NCBI GenBank assembly: GCA_947501625.1 | Contig: CANMWN010000003.1 | Location: 186,001 to 250,000, forward strand | DNA length: 64,000 nucleotides | Direction of reading: 5' to 3' | Source of the DNA: an uncultured Flavobacteriaceae bacterium | GTDB taxonomy: Bacteria > Bacteroidota > Bacteroidia > Flavobacteriales > Flavobacteriaceae | Part shown: positions 28,375 through 40,111 of the stretch, in pieces | Numbering within the stretch: the stretch's first letter is position 1 | Layout of the letters: every line of letters begins with the position of its first letter | The notes under the pieces: generated by a model | Databases searched by the model: none | Seen by the model: only the letters and a program-made list of their open reading frames with translations | What the model was told of the DNA's origin: nothing | Translations under genes and position numbers: made by a program

Positions 28375-30144
28375 TTATTCTATTACTTGTTTTACTTCAC
28401 CACAAGTGAGCATTGCTTCACCGAAATATGGATTGATTACTTTTTCTTCTTTACTCAACCAATGCGCACCTTTATTGTTATTTGCCATTGGGCAAAATTT
28501 CACATAAACTTTTTCATTGACACCAAACAATTGCACAGAATTGATTAAATGTGAGGATAGATGTTTGAAATGGCTTCTTTGTTCTTTTAAATCTGTTGTT
28601 TTTGAAATAGCAGTTGCAGAAGATTTTATCTCTTTTGCCAATGACATCCAATGATTATGAGTTTTATCTTTTACTAATTTCATATCTACTTGACTCAATT
28701 TGTCCAGTAAAATATTGGCATCTATAGATACTTTGTTTGTATTATCTTCAACTAACGCATCTTTTAAATTGATATAGTTATCATAAACATTCTTTAATTG
28801 TTTTTGAAATGCTTTAGGTGCTTCCAAACGTTCAGTCATATTGGTATGGTCGTTTTCTTTATTCGATGCATTGTTTTCCATACCTAAATGCCCTTCGTGA
28901 CCAGTCATAACTTTGCCACCATCTTTATTCATCATTGATTTTTTACCTTTCAATTGTGCAGCAGCATCTACAGTAAATGTACCATTGGTCACAATTTCAT
29001 CACTAACAAATAAGCCAACTAATACTTCATATTCATTACCTATTTGATTGCCTAACTTAACTTCATGCATTTCAAAAACTGGTTGGTCTGGATTTGTTTT
29101 TAAATACACCACAGAACGTTCTCCTGTCCATAATACAGCAGATGCTGGAATAGATAATGCTCCTTTAACTTCATTCTTAACACCATCAATATTTGCAGAT
29201 ACAAACATTCCTGGTTTAAAAACATCGTTCTTATTATTTAGAACTACACGCAAGGTTACTGTTCTTGTTTTATTGTTTAAAATTGGGTCTATAAAATCGA
29301 CTTTTCCTTTAAAAACCTTATTTGCATATGCGTTAGTAGATACAGAAACTTCTTGTCCTTTTTTAAATAATTCTATCTGGTTTTCATAGACATCGAAATT
29401 TGCCCAAACCGTATTCAGATTAGCAATTTTAAGTAATGGTTGCCCTTGTTTGATGTAATCTCCTTGCTCTATTAATTTATCTGTTACTGTACCAGAGACT
29501 GTAGCATACACAGGAAAATTCTCTTTTACTTTTCCTGTAGATTCAATTTGATTAATTTGTTTTTCAGAGAGCTTCCATAATTTCAATTTATTACGTACTG
29601 CTTTGTATAATGCAGGTTGCGATTCTTTTATAGTAGATGCTGTAATTAGCTCTTGTTGTGCTGCATATAATTCTGGTGAATAAATGGTTGCCAATAATTG
29701 ACCTTTACTCACTTTTTCACCTGTAAAACTTACATTTAGACGTTCTATTCTCCCTGAAAAATAACTAACCTGTACTGCATTTGCTTTTTCATTTTCAGCA
29801 ATCTTACCTGATAATTTTATGGCATTACCTTCAACATTACTTTCACCAACTATCGTTGTCTGAATATTAGCTAATGCAATTGCATTTTCTGTTAGTTTAA
29901 ATTGGTCAGTTCCTAAACCATCTGCGCTACTTTCGGAAGGAATTAAATCCATACCACAAATAGGACAATCGCCAGCTTCTGGTTGCATAATTTGTGGATG
30001 CATTGAACACGTCCACATTTGATTTGTTTCTTCAATTTCAGAATGATTATGTTCTGTTTTTTTATTTGATGAACCACCAAATAGCAACCAACCCAATAGT
30101 AGCCCAGTTACTAATATTCCTATGTAAACAATATATTTTTTCAT
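28375..30144 (-). CDS. cusB: CusB-type RND periplasmic adaptor with heavy-metal-binding domain and DUF3347
   Basis: A 589-residue membrane fusion protein. After an N-terminal anchor (YIVYIGILVTGLLLGWLLFGG) comes a small heavy-metal-binding domain, [27 protein letters not shown]. The adaptor core follows (VSGTVTDKLIEQGDYIKQGQPLLKIA, then the beta-barrel and membrane-proximal domains to ~residue 400), and then a C-terminal DUF3347 domain (FQKQLKNVYDNYINLKDALV) with a PMANNNKGAHW motif. It links the inner-membrane CusA pump to the outer-membrane CusC. It follows copA after 4 bases. Copper/silver specificity is inferred from the domains and neighbours. Confidence 0.9.
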   Translation of the reverse strand: MKKYIVYIGILVTGLLLGWLLFGGSSNKKTEHNHSEIEETNQMWTCSMHPQIMQPEAGDCPICGMDLIPSESSADGLGTDQFKLTENAIALANIQTTIVGESNVEGNAIKLSGKIAENEKANAVQVSYFSGRIERLNVSFTGEKVSKGQLLATIYSPELYAAQQELITASTIKESQPALYKAVRNKLKLWKLSEKQINQIESTGKVKENFPVYATVSGTVTDKLIEQGDYIKQGQPLLKIANLNTVWANFDVYENQIELFKKGQEVSVSTNAYANKVFKGKVDFIDPILNNKTRTVTLRVVLNNKNDVFKPGMFVSANIDGVKNEVKGALSIPASAVLWTGERSVVYLKTNPDQPVFEMHEVKLGNQIGNEYEVLVGLFVSDEIVTNGTFTVDAAAQLKGKKSMMNKDGGKVMTGHEGHLGMENNASNKENDHTNMTERLEAPKAFQKQLKNVYDNYINLKDALVEDNTNKVSIDANILLDKLSQVDMKLVKDKTHNHWMSLAKEIKSSATAISKTTDLKEQRSHFKHLSSHLINSVQLFGVNEKVYVKFCPMANNNKGAHWLSKEEKVINPYFGEAMLTCGEVKQVIE

Positions 30145-30148
30145 TTTA

Positions 30149-32641
30149 CTATATTTTAATATTTCTTAATCTTAATGCGTTTACTATTACTGAAACCGAA
30201 CTAAAACTCATTGCTAAAGCAGCAATCATTGGTGAGAGTAATAATCCAAAAATTGGATATAAAACACCTGCCGCTATTGGTACTCCTAATACATTGTATA
30301 TAAAAGCAAAAAAGAGGTTTTGCTTTATATTCTTAACAACTTCGTGACTTAATTTTTTAGCTTTTACAATGCCTTGCAAATCTCCTTTGACTAATGTAAT
30401 CGAGGCACTTTCAATGGCAACATCTGTACCTGTACCCATTGCGATACCAACATCTGACTGTGCTAATGCTGGAGCATCGTTAATACCATCACCTGCCATT
30501 GCGACTACTTTACCTTGCTGTTGCAATGTTTTTATTTCGTTAAGTTTATCTTCTGGAAGGCATTCTGCTTTATAGTGTTTAAGGTTTAATTGTTTTGCTA
30601 CTGATTTTGCAGTATTTTTATTATCTCCTGTAAGCATTATTACCTCAACACCATTATCTTGTAGTTGTTTAATAGCATTTTGACTTGTGGTTTTAATGGC
30701 ATCGAAAATAGTTACATATCCAACAGCTTCATTATCTACTGCTATATATGATACTGTTTTACCTTGTTCTTGTTCTGCAACCACATTAGTTTCTAAATTT
30801 TTAGAAATAGTTATGGAAAACTGCTCTAATAACTTTGCATTACCTAAAGCAACTTTTTTGTTTTCAATAGTACCTATAACACCTTTACCTGCGACAGCTT
30901 GAAAATCGTTTACTTTTATAATTGTAGTATTTTTATATTTACCATAGTTAACTATGGCTTCTGCTAAAGGATGTTCGCTATATTGATTTAAGGAAGCAAT
31001 AAAATGAAGTAGTTTTTCTTCTTTTAAATTATTAATTGAGATTACTTTTTCAACTGAAGGCTTTCCTTCTGTAATCGTACCTGTTTTATCTACAATAAGC
31101 GTATCTACCTTATTCATTTTTTCTAATGCTTCAGCATTTTTAATTAACACACCAGATTGTGCACCTCTACCAACACCAACCATAACAGACATTGGTGTTG
31201 CCAAACCTAATGCACAAGGACAGGCAATAATTAATACTGCAATTGCATTTACGAAGGCAAAGACATAAGCAGGTTCTGGGCCAAAAACAGCCCAAACTAT
31301 AAATGTTATTACTGCAACAACTAATACAATTGGAACAAAGTATTTAGATATTCTATCTGCTAATTTTTGAATAGGTGCTTTTGAACGACTTGCATTATTT
31401 ACCATATGAATAATTTGAGAAAGTAAAGTTTCGGAACCTACCTTTTCAGCTTTCATAATAAATGACTTTGTACCGTTGATTGTGCCAGAACTTACTTTAT
31501 CGTCTATACTCTTATCTACTGGAATAGGTTCTCCAGTAATCATAGATTCATCAATGCTACTTTGACCTTCTACAATACTACCATCTACTGGAATTTTTTC
31601 TCCAGGCTTAACTCGTAATAAATTGTCTTTTTCAATTTTATCTATTGCAATAACTTTATCTTCTCCATTAGTAACCAATGTTGCTGTTGAAGGCACTAAT
31701 TTTAGTAATTCTTTTATTGCACCACTTGTTTGACTATGTGCTCTTGCTTCTAATAATTGTCCTAATAATACTAATGTTAAAATTACCGTTGTAGCTTCAA
31801 AATAAACAAATACATTACCATCGGCTGTTTTAAAATCTTGTGGGAATACATCTGGAAATACCATTGCAAATACACTAAATAACCACGCGATACCCGAACC
31901 AATACCAATTAAGGTAAACATATTCAGGTTCATTGTTTTTATTGATGTATAAGCACGTTTAAAGAACATCCAAGTTGCATAAAACACTACAGGGATTGAT
32001 AATGCAAACTGAATCCAGTTCCATTGTTTTTGCTCTAAAACATTATATAAAGGATTATTTTCTAATGCTTCAGACATTGCTATTAAAAATATTGGCACAG
32101 TAAAAACTACAGCTATCCAAAACTTTTTTAATAGTTTTTTATAGGTTTTGTCTTCTTCTGAAATATCTGCTTCTAATGGCACTAAATCCATACCGCAAAT
32201 AGGACACGAACCTGCTTCATCTTTAACTATTTCTGGGTGCATTGGACAAGTAAATTGGGTGCTTACAGAAGTTAAATTTTTTTCTTCAACCAAATCCATT
32301 CCGCAAACAGGACAATCAGCTACTTTGTTATAAGTTTTGTCTCCTTCGCAATGCATAGGACAATAAAATGTTCCAGTTCCTTTGCCTTTAGGATGTTCCT
32401 GTTTTTCTTCTTTAGTATTTTGGTGTTCGCCTTGTTTATGAATACTATATCCACCACCATCATCTCTTAATGCTTTTTGAAATGTTTCAATAGCAATGTG
32501 TTGCTCCATTTCAATAGTAGATTCTGATTTTTCTAAATTGACATTTACATTTGAGACACCATCAACTTTTGAAAGTGTTTCCTCTACGTGACTGCGACAA
32601 CCGTTGCACGTCATTCCGTGAATATGATAGGTGTGTTTCAT
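30149..32641 (-). CDS. copA: Copper-translocating P-type ATPase, CopA type
   Basis: An 830-residue P1B-ATPase that pumps Cu(I)/Ag(I) out of the cytoplasm. The order of domains is an N-terminal HMA domain ([13 protein letters not shown]), then two heavy-metal-binding motifs ([17 protein letters not shown] and [17 protein letters not shown]). The transmembrane core has [10 protein letters not shown], the phosphorylation site [11 protein letters not shown] and SEHPLAEAI (the HP motif). It ends with [20 protein letters not shown]. The CPC plus CopA-type features indicate Cu(I). Its ATG overlaps the stop of the TolC gene by four bases (ATGA). Confidence 0.93.
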   Translation of the reverse strand: MKHTYHIHGMTCNGCRSHVEETLSKVDGVSNVNVNLEKSESTIEMEQHIAIETFQKALRDDGGGYSIHKQGEHQNTKEEKQEHPKGKGTGTFYCPMHCEGDKTYNKVADCPVCGMDLVEEKNLTSVSTQFTCPMHPEIVKDEAGSCPICGMDLVPLEADISEEDKTYKKLLKKFWIAVVFTVPIFLIAMSEALENNPLYNVLEQKQWNWIQFALSIPVVFYATWMFFKRAYTSIKTMNLNMFTLIGIGSGIAWLFSVFAMVFPDVFPQDFKTADGNVFVYFEATTVILTLVLLGQLLEARAHSQTSGAIKELLKLVPSTATLVTNGEDKVIAIDKIEKDNLLRVKPGEKIPVDGSIVEGQSSIDESMITGEPIPVDKSIDDKVSSGTINGTKSFIMKAEKVGSETLLSQIIHMVNNASRSKAPIQKLADRISKYFVPIVLVVAVITFIVWAVFGPEPAYVFAFVNAIAVLIIACPCALGLATPMSVMVGVGRGAQSGVLIKNAEALEKMNKVDTLIVDKTGTITEGKPSVEKVISINNLKEEKLLHFIASLNQYSEHPLAEAIVNYGKYKNTTIIKVNDFQAVAGKGVIGTIENKKVALGNAKLLEQFSITISKNLETNVVAEQEQGKTVSYIAVDNEAVGYVTIFDAIKTTSQNAIKQLQDNGVEVIMLTGDNKNTAKSVAKQLNLKHYKAECLPEDKLNEIKTLQQQGKVVAMAGDGINDAPALAQSDVGIAMGTGTDVAIESASITLVKGDLQGIVKAKKLSHEVVKNIKQNLFFAFIYNVLGVPIAAGVLYPIFGLLLSPMIAALAMSFSSVSVIVNALRLRNIKI

Positions 32642-33861
32642 TGGATTAAATAATTAATAATTGTACTTTGAACATAATAGTTTTTAACTGATTCTATTTG
32701 ACTTATTTGAAACTTAAGTTGTAATTCTTGAATGTCTAAAACATCATTAAAGTCAATCATTCCAGTTTCATAACTTTTTATCAGTATTTGTTCTGCATCT
32801 TTAGCTTGTTTTACGTTTTTAATTGCTGTATTATGCCTTATTCTTGCTGATATACGCTCATTTACTGCCTTATCTAAAAGTGTTTCTAAAGTATTTAGTC
32901 TTTCTTGTTTTTGAGATAGAATTTCTTGTTGTTCTAATTCGTTTTGCTTTGTAATAGATTTGTATTTCTTATTGAAAATTGGAATGGATACTGACACCAT
33001 TGGCATTATAATATCCTTACCATTGTCGCTAAAGTTTAAATCTGAACGTTCAACAACATTGATATAGTCTAATCCAAAACCAATCATAGGACTGCTTTCT
33101 TTTTGGTTCAATAATTCAGATTGCTCAATAGATGTAAAGAGTTTATCATATTTTAATAATTCTGGGTGTAATGCTAAATTTTCAGTAGTAGTTTCAAAAT
33201 CTTCTTTCGGAATCAATAGGTCATCAATCACATTTACTTCAATATCATTTTCTCTATTTAAAAGATTATTAAAAGTGGTTTGTTCTGATAAAAATTGTTG
33301 GTGTAACACATTCTTTACTTGTTGTAATTCGTTTTGACGTATTTGCAATCGTAATACATCTACTGCCGATGCTTTACCAACCTCAACAGAGGTTAAAGCC
33401 ATTGTTTCATAAGTTTTCAAGAGCTTAATATTCTCACTTAACACATCTTGTTTTGTTATGTTAGCATATAACTTGTAATACGATTGTGATACAGAAGCCA
33501 TTAATTTTCGTTTAGCAATAACTATATCTTCGTATTTAGCATCTGCTAATGAACTTACGTAATTTTCTCTTGATGTAATTGTACCAAACCAAGGCAACAT
33601 TTGTTTTGCAGATACCTTAAAACGTTGCGCTCCTGTTCGTGTCTCTGGCTCACTTATAAAGTAACCTACACCAAATTCGGTATTAGGAATTGTATTGACC
33701 TCATTTACTTTTTCTGAAACTCTCTTATACTTTAACTCGAACTTTTGAATCTCAGGATTATTAGTTAATGCTTCGTCAATAAAAGTTTCTAATTGTTGCG
33801 CATTTCCTTTGAGAGCAAAGAGAATTGAAAAAAGAAAAAAGACTGTTTTTATATGTTTCAT
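32638..33861 (-). CDS. cusC: CusC-type TolC outer-membrane efflux protein
   Basis: A 407-residue TolC-family protein with a signal peptide ([17 protein letters not shown]) and the two long coiled-coil repeats expected (first near [49 protein letters not shown], second near [19 protein letters not shown]). It forms the outer-membrane duct for the neighbouring CusA/CusB. Its start overlaps the CusA stop by four bases and its stop overlaps the copA start by four bases, so all are translationally coupled. Confidence 0.9.
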   Translation of the reverse strand: MKHIKTVFFLFSILFALKGNAQQLETFIDEALTNNPEIQKFELKYKRVSEKVNEVNTIPNTEFGVGYFISEPETRTGAQRFKVSAKQMLPWFGTITSRENYVSSLADAKYEDIVIAKRKLMASVSQSYYKLYANITKQDVLSENIKLLKTYETMALTSVEVGKASAVDVLRLQIRQNELQQVKNVLHQQFLSEQTTFNNLLNRENDIEVNVIDDLLIPKEDFETTTENLALHPELLKYDKLFTSIEQSELLNQKESSPMIGFGLDYINVVERSDLNFSDNGKDIIMPMVSVSIPIFNKKYKSITKQNELEQQEILSQKQERLNTLETLLDKAVNERISARIRHNTAIKNVKQAKDAEQILIKSYETGMIDFNDVLDIQELQLKFQISQIESVKNYYVQSTIINYLIQ

Positions 33862-36800
33862 TTTGATGCTCTTTTTAGTTGAACTTCTGCTTTCCAGCTA
33901 TATAAAACTGGTACTACAAATAAGGTGATTAAGGCAATTAACATTCCACCAAAACTTGGTATTGCCATAGGAATCATAATATCGCTACCACGACCTGTTG
34001 AGGTTAATATTGGTAATAATGCTAATATGGTTGTAGCTGTTGTCATTAAGCAAGGTCTTATTCGTTTTTCTCCTGCTTCAACTACTGATGCTCTAATTTC
34101 CTTTTTATTATCTGGTGAATTTCTATCAAAAGTTTGCGTTAAATAAGTTGCCATAACCACACCATCATCGGTTGCAATTCCGAAAAGTGCAATAAAACCT
34201 ACCCAAACAGCAACACTTAAATTAATTGGATGCATCTGAAACAAATCACGTAGGTTTTCGCCAAAGAAATTGAAGTTTAAAAACCAATCTTGACCATATA
34301 GCCATATCATTAGAAATCCGCCAGCAAATGCTACTGCAATACCTGTAAACACCATTAATGATGTTCCTACAGAACGGAATTGGAAATATAGAATTAAGAA
34401 AATGATTGCTAATGCTAAAGGAACAACAACCGACAAGGTTTTTTCTGCTCTTAATTGATTCTCATATGTTCCTGTGAATTGATAATTAATACCTTTTGGT
34501 ACTACTAATTCTCCATTATCTATTTTTTCTTGAATTAAGGTTTGTGCATTTTCTACAACACTTACTTCTGCAAAGCCATCCATTTTATCAAATAATACAT
34601 AGCCTACTAAAAAGGTATCTTCACTTTTAATGACTTGTGGACCTTGTTCGTATTTTATTGTTGCCAATTCGCTTAAAGGAACTGGACTGCCTTTTTCAAC
34701 TGGTATATAAATCTGTTTTAAGTCGGTTGGATTAGCTCTTAATTCTCTTGGGTATCTAACACGCACACCATAACGTTCTCTACCTTCAACGGTTTGGGTT
34801 AATACCATACCACCAACAGCTATTTTTAAAACATCTTGTACATCTTGTATTGAAATGCCATAACGTGCAATTTTTTCTCTATCAATATCAATAAGCAAAT
34901 AAGGTTTTCCTACGATACGATCTGCAAAAACAGCTTCATCTTTTACTCCTTTAACTTGTTTCAAAATACCCTCTAACTGCACACCAAACGCTTCAATTTG
35001 TTTTAAATCTTGACCTTTAACCTTTATTCCCATTGGTGCTCGCATACCAGTTTGAAGCATTACCAATCGGGTTTCAATAGGTTGTAGTTTTGGTGCTGAT
35101 GTAACTCCTGGTAGTTTGGTTACTTTAACAATGTCATTCCAAATATCATCTGGTGATTGTATTTTTGGTCGCCAGTTTCTATAAAACTCACCATCATTAT
35201 CTTCTATTAATTGAGAGTTTTTAATTGCGCTTAAAGTGACATCTTTAGTATTATTTGGATTTGCGATGAATCGTCCATCTTTCAATTCAAACAAACCATC
35301 ATCATTTACTTTATAACGTTGACGTTCTCTGTTTTCATTCAGCATATATTCTGGTTTATACTGAATAACATTCTCATACATTGATAATGGTGCTGGGTCT
35401 AAAGCTGATTCTGTACGACCTGCTTTACCAACGACAGTTTTTATCTCTGGAATACTTGCTACAGCCATATCCAACTGTTGTAAGACTCGTTTATTTTCTT
35501 CTATGCCAGAATGTGGCATTGAGGTTGGCATCAACAGAAATGAACCCTCATTTAATGATGGCATAAACTCTTTTCCTGTATTCTTCATAATGAAAAACCC
35601 AGCGATTACAATAGCGGTTGGTACAGATAAAAACAATAGTTTATTATCTAAACACCATCTTAAAATTCTTGTGTAATATTTAATGAATAACGAGAAAACA
35701 CCTAATAAACCAAAGCAAATAATACTTACAAAAACGAGATTCCAAATGATACTTTTATCTACGCCTAATGGTCTCCAATATTCAGCCAATAAGAATACAA
35801 TAGCAGAAACAGAAATGATTATATTAATAAGATTAACCTGTTTATCAGTTAATTTATTTTGTAGGTTAAGAAGTGCAGTAATTCCAAAAGCAATTAATAT
35901 CAATCCTAACCAATAACCGTAAACTATAGCAACGATACCTAATGCTATTAAAACACCATTTAAAGCATATTTAAAATTGCTTTTAATAGATTTTTTTCTA
36001 AATAAAAACGCTGCGAATGGTGGTATTAAAAATAAGGCTACAATTATAGAAGCTGTTAAAGCAAATGTTTTGGTAAAAGCTAACGGTCTAAATAATTTTC
36101 CTTCAGCACCAATCATTGTAAATACAGGAATGAAACTAATAATCGTTGTCATTACAGCAGTTACAATTGCGCCTGAAACTTCAGCTGTTGCATTGTAAAC
36201 CACATTATTTATAGGCAGTTTTTCTTTATTTTCATCTAAATGTCTAATGATGTTTTCTGAAAGAATAACACCAACATCTACCATAGTACCAATAGCGATT
36301 GCAATACCAGATAACGCCACAATATTAGCATCGACACCAAAGAGTTTCATTGCTATAAATACCATTAAAACTGCAACAGGTAATAGACCAGAGATTAATA
36401 CAGAAGCAAGTAAATTAAATACCATAATCATTATAACCAAAATGGTAATTAATATTTCTAATGTTAAGGCTTCATTGAGTGTGCCTAAAGTTTCTTGAAT
36501 CAATTCCGTTCTATCATAAAAAGGAATAATTGTTACTTGTGACGTTCTTCCATCTGCCAATACTTTTGAAGGTAATCCTGCGCTTAATTCATTAATTTTA
36601 TCTTTAACGTTATTGATAACTTCCATTGGATTCGCACCATAACGAGCCACAACAACAGCACCAACAACTTCTGCACCTTCCTTATCTAAAAGACCTCTTC
36701 GTGTTGCAGGACCTAATGATACTTTACCTATATCTTTAATTCTTATAGCTGTGTAGTCTTCTGAAGTGACTACAGCATTTTCTATATCTGAAATAGACTT

Positions 36801-37565
36801 TACATAACCCAAACCACGTACTAAATATTCGGCTTGATTAATTTCTAAAGTTTGTGCACCAATGTCTTTATTACTTTCCTTAACTGCTTTTACAATATGA
36901 TGTAAGCCTATATTGTATTGCCGCATTAATTCAGGATTCACATCCACTTGATATTCTTGTACGTAACCACCAATTGAAGCCACTTCTGATACACCACTTG
37001 CAGATGATAAAGCATACTTTACATAGTAATCTTGTATGCTTCGTAATTCGTGTAAATCCCAACCACCAGTTACATTTCCGTTTTCATCACGACCTTCTAA
37101 TGTGTACCAAAATATTTGTCCTAAACCTGTAGCATCTGGACCCAAAGCAGGATTAACACCATCAGGCAATAAGCCACTTGGTAACGAATTGAGTTTTTCT
37201 AATATTCTACTACGACTCCAATAAAACTCTACATCTTCTTCAAAAATGATATAGATACTTGAAAAGCCAAACATAGACGAGCTACGAATGGTTTTTACTC
37301 CTGGAATACCCAATAAAGATGTTGTCAATGGATAGGTAATTTGGTCTTCAATATCTTGCGGTGAGCGACCATCCCATTTGGTAAATACGATTTGTTGATT
37401 TTCACCTATATCTGGAATAGCATCTACTGCAACAGGGTTACTTGGTAAAAATCCTGTATCCCAATTAAAAGGTGCGTTTACAGTTCCCCATCCTATGAAA
37501 AGGACAAGCATTAAAACTGCAACGAGTTTATTTTCTATTAAAAATTTGATGCTTTTATTTAGCAT
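33858..37565 (-). CDS. cusA: CusA/CzcA-type heavy-metal RND pump
   Basis: A 1235-residue RND transporter of the heavy-metal efflux group, with N-terminal MLVLFIGWGTVNAPFNWDTGFLPSNPVAVDAIPDIGENQQIVFTKWDG and CusA-like metal-pathway segments. It has twelve transmembrane segments, and the two periplasmic porter loops lie around residues 60-340 and 680-1030. A stretch around residues 530-620 adds extra hydrophobic segments compared with the ~1040-residue standard pump. It exports metal from periplasm or cytoplasm through CusC. It is the first gene of cusA-cusC-copA-cusB; an AACACCATTG motif lies about 26 bases before its start. Confidence 0.92.
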   Translation of the reverse strand: MLNKSIKFLIENKLVAVLMLVLFIGWGTVNAPFNWDTGFLPSNPVAVDAIPDIGENQQIVFTKWDGRSPQDIEDQITYPLTTSLLGIPGVKTIRSSSMFGFSSIYIIFEEDVEFYWSRSRILEKLNSLPSGLLPDGVNPALGPDATGLGQIFWYTLEGRDENGNVTGGWDLHELRSIQDYYVKYALSSASGVSEVASIGGYVQEYQVDVNPELMRQYNIGLHHIVKAVKESNKDIGAQTLEINQAEYLVRGLGYVKSISDIENAVVTSEDYTAIRIKDIGKVSLGPATRRGLLDKEGAEVVGAVVVARYGANPMEVINNVKDKINELSAGLPSKVLADGRTSQVTIIPFYDRTELIQETLGTLNEALTLEILITILVIMIMVFNLLASVLISGLLPVAVLMVFIAMKLFGVDANIVALSGIAIAIGTMVDVGVILSENIIRHLDENKEKLPINNVVYNATAEVSGAIVTAVMTTIISFIPVFTMIGAEGKLFRPLAFTKTFALTASIIVALFLIPPFAAFLFRKKSIKSNFKYALNGVLIALGIVAIVYGYWLGLILIAFGITALLNLQNKLTDKQVNLINIIISVSAIVFLLAEYWRPLGVDKSIIWNLVFVSIICFGLLGVFSLFIKYYTRILRWCLDNKLLFLSVPTAIVIAGFFIMKNTGKEFMPSLNEGSFLLMPTSMPHSGIEENKRVLQQLDMAVASIPEIKTVVGKAGRTESALDPAPLSMYENVIQYKPEYMLNENRERQRYKVNDDGLFELKDGRFIANPNNTKDVTLSAIKNSQLIEDNDGEFYRNWRPKIQSPDDIWNDIVKVTKLPGVTSAPKLQPIETRLVMLQTGMRAPMGIKVKGQDLKQIEAFGVQLEGILKQVKGVKDEAVFADRIVGKPYLLIDIDREKIARYGISIQDVQDVLKIAVGGMVLTQTVEGRERYGVRVRYPRELRANPTDLKQIYIPVEKGSPVPLSELATIKYEQGPQVIKSEDTFLVGYVLFDKMDGFAEVSVVENAQTLIQEKIDNGELVVPKGINYQFTGTYENQLRAEKTLSVVVPLALAIIFLILYFQFRSVGTSLMVFTGIAVAFAGGFLMIWLYGQDWFLNFNFFGENLRDLFQMHPINLSVAVWVGFIALFGIATDDGVVMATYLTQTFDRNSPDNKKEIRASVVEAGEKRIRPCLMTTATTILALLPILTSTGRGSDIMIPMAIPSFGGMLIALITLFVVPVLYSWKAEVQLKRASK

Positions 37566-37593
37566 TGGCTTTGATAATTAAAAATTAGACAAT

Positions 37594-37610
37594 GGTGTTA
37601 CGAAAACACC
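37594..37610 (-). promoter_or_regulatory. Inverted repeat upstream of cusA
   Basis: GGTGTT / AACACC with a five-base spacer lies in the 107-base gap between the HYC_CC_PP gene and cusA. The minus-strand sequence AACACCATTG beside it is repeated upstream of the gene at 47022-47333. It could be an operator or the terminator of the preceding gene. Confidence 0.45.
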
Positions 37611-37672
37611 GAATACAGCAAATTATCCTTACGACATACAGCCATAGGATAACACAGTCTATTTTTTAAAAA

Positions 37673-38086
37673 TCAAATTAAATAAGTCTCGTCAATCTTG
37701 AAGATTTGCTTGACGACGAGTGGTGTTTTGTATTCTTCGTAAGAAGATACATTTTTATCTAAACCTTCAAAAAGGTTGATATAAGTATATATAAATGAAG
37801 CTACAAATTGTTGTTGCTCAAAAGTAAGTTTATCAAAATTTAGTTTTAATTCGTCTTGACCTTCAATAACCAATTGTTTCTCATCACAACAGTTTTTCTT
37901 GGTTATAGAACATCCTTCAGAAGAAGGTTTTTCCATTTCCATTCCGCAGCCTTTAGCTTTATTGAAAATGGCAGTTTCTACTAAAGTATCTCCACAATAA
38001 TGCATATCAATAGTAAACGATAGTGTAGAAAACAACACTACAAAAGCCATTAAAAGTGATAATATTTTATGGAATACTTTTTTCAT
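37673..38086 (-). CDS. HYC_CC_PP family small envelope protein
   Basis: A 137-residue exported protein (signal IDMHYC preceded by LSLLMAFVVLFSTLSFT). It shows the family hallmarks: HYCGDTLVE, KGCGMEMEK, and KKNCCDEK, with the late motif seen as YKTPLV rather than a PP pair. These proteins occur next to metal-efflux genes in Bacteroidota and probably bind metal in the periplasm through the conserved Cys and His. It has its own upstream gap of 54 bases after the CadA-type ATPase. Confidence 0.85.
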   Translation of the reverse strand: MKKVFHKILSLLMAFVVLFSTLSFTIDMHYCGDTLVETAIFNKAKGCGMEMEKPSSEGCSITKKNCCDEKQLVIEGQDELKLNFDKLTFEQQQFVASFIYTYINLFEGLDKNVSSYEEYKTPLVVKQIFKIDETYLI

Positions 38087-38140
38087 ATTGAAAACAAAGG
38101 TATAAAATTTTTATAACCCCTAATTTTTTTTAACATAACT

Positions 38141-40099
38141 TTATAAATAATTCCATTTCATTCGCTGTAACCTTACGGCATTCAAAATTGCCAACAAAGC
38201 CACTCCTACATCAGCAAAAACTGCTTCCCACATAGTTGCCAGACCACCAGCACCTAAAATCAATACAATCACTTTAACTCCAAAAGCTAAAGCAATATTC
38301 TGCCATACGATTTTTCGAGTAGAACGACTTATTTGAATTGCTCTTACCACTTTAGAAGGTTGGTCTGTTTGAATAATAACATCGGCAGTTTCAATAGCGA
38401 CATCACTTCCTAAACCACCCATTGCAATACCAACATCACTTGCAGCCAAAACAGGTGCATCATTAATTCCATCACCGATAAATGCAATTTTGTTTTCAGG
38501 ATTTTTCTTTAAAATTTCAACTTCGTTTAATTTATCTTCTGGTAATAAACCACCTTTAGCATTTTCAATATTCAATTCTTTAGCGACTTGTTGAGTAATG
38601 GAATCTTTGTCACCGGAAAGCATCATAATATTTTTAATGCCTACTTTTTGTAAATTGACAATTGTTTCTTTGGCATCTTCTTTTAATTCGTCCGCTATTA
38701 CTACATAACCTGCAAATTGATTATCGATTGCAACTAATACAATCGATTCTACAATAGATTCTGTTTCAGATGGAACATTAATGTTATTTGCAGTCATTAA
38801 GGCTTTATTACCTACTAAAACTGTTTTACCATTTACAAAGCCTCTTAAACCTTTTCCTGCAATTTCAGAAACTTCGGTAGCCTCAAAATCTTCTCCGTCT
38901 GCTTTATACTCTAAAATCGCTTTGGCAATTGGATGTGTGGATTGTTCTTCCATCGCCATTAAATATTGCATAAATTCGGTTTCTTTCCAATCAATTGCTT
39001 TTACTTCTTTGATTTTGAAAACACCTTTTGTAACCGTTCCTGTTTTATCCATCACCAATGTATTAATCTTGGTCATTGCATCTAAAAATGAAGCACCTTT
39101 GAACAATATTCCATTTTTTGAAGCTGCTCCCAAACCACCGAAATAACCCAATGGAATAGAAATTACCAATGCACAAGGACAAGATATTACCAAGAAAATT
39201 AAGGCTCTGTACAACCAATCTCTAAACACATAATCACCTACAAAAAAGTAAGGAATGAATGTTACACCTATCGCTAAAAACACCACTATTGGTGTATATA
39301 TACGAGCAAACTGTCTAATGAATAATTCTGTTTTAGATTTTCGGGTAGTAGCATTTTGAACCAAGTCTAATATTCTCGCAATAGAACTATCTTCAAACTT
39401 GTTAGTTACTTCAATTTCAATTACACTTTCTAAATTAATACTACCTGCGTATACTTTTGCTTCTTTTTGTATGGAATCGGGTTTACTCTCGCCTGTTAAA
39501 GCTGCGGTATTTAATGATGCCTTTTCAGATAATAAAACACCATCCAATGGAATCTTTTCACCTACTCGAATTTGAATTTTCTCTCCAATGTTTACATCTT
39601 CTGGCGAAACACTTTTATAATCATTATCACGAAATACATTGGCTTCTTTCGGTCTAACATCTAATAATGCTTTTATATTACCTTTTGCTCTATTAACTGC
39701 TGCATTTTGAAATAATTCTCCTACTGCATAAAACAGCATTACAGCGACACCTTCGGGATATTCACCAATGATAAATGCACCAATAGTTGCGATTGACATT
39801 AGAAAGAATTCAGTAAAGACATCACCTTTTTTAATACTTTCCCATCCTTCTTTTACAACAGGAAACCCAACAGGTATATAAGCTATGATATACCAAACAA
39901 TAAGAATCCAATCTCTAAAAAAATTAACATCAAAATAATCTAAAGCAATACCAATGATAAGCATTACAAAACTTACTATCGCTGGAATATATGCTTTAAA
40001 ATTATTGGAACCTTTACTGTGATTATGACCATCATCTTTACTGTGTTCTTTTACAGAATTAGGTTTTATATCTCTTAAATTGAGTTTCTTTTTTTTCAT
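38141..40099 (-). CDS. Zn/Cd/Pb-type P1B ATPase (CadA/ZntA group)
   Basis: A 652-residue heavy-metal ATPase. The N-terminus is short and His-rich (HSKDDGHNHSKGS) instead of an HMA domain. The core has SCPCALVISIPLGYFGGLG, DKTGTVTKGVF, STHPIAKAI and [25 protein letters not shown]; the C-terminal LNAVRLQRMKW lies after the last helices. The CPCALVIS..PLG pattern belongs to the zinc/cadmium/lead group rather than the copper group. It follows the GDCCVxC gene by 12 bases and is in the merTP transcription unit. Confidence 0.9.
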   Translation of the reverse strand: MKKKKLNLRDIKPNSVKEHSKDDGHNHSKGSNNFKAYIPAIVSFVMLIIGIALDYFDVNFFRDWILIVWYIIAYIPVGFPVVKEGWESIKKGDVFTEFFLMSIATIGAFIIGEYPEGVAVMLFYAVGELFQNAAVNRAKGNIKALLDVRPKEANVFRDNDYKSVSPEDVNIGEKIQIRVGEKIPLDGVLLSEKASLNTAALTGESKPDSIQKEAKVYAGSINLESVIEIEVTNKFEDSSIARILDLVQNATTRKSKTELFIRQFARIYTPIVVFLAIGVTFIPYFFVGDYVFRDWLYRALIFLVISCPCALVISIPLGYFGGLGAASKNGILFKGASFLDAMTKINTLVMDKTGTVTKGVFKIKEVKAIDWKETEFMQYLMAMEEQSTHPIAKAILEYKADGEDFEATEVSEIAGKGLRGFVNGKTVLVGNKALMTANNINVPSETESIVESIVLVAIDNQFAGYVVIADELKEDAKETIVNLQKVGIKNIMMLSGDKDSITQQVAKELNIENAKGGLLPEDKLNEVEILKKNPENKIAFIGDGINDAPVLAASDVGIAMGGLGSDVAIETADVIIQTDQPSKVVRAIQISRSTRKIVWQNIALAFGVKVIVLILGAGGLATMWEAVFADVGVALLAILNAVRLQRMKWNYL

Positions 40100-40111
40100 A
40101 TCAATACAATT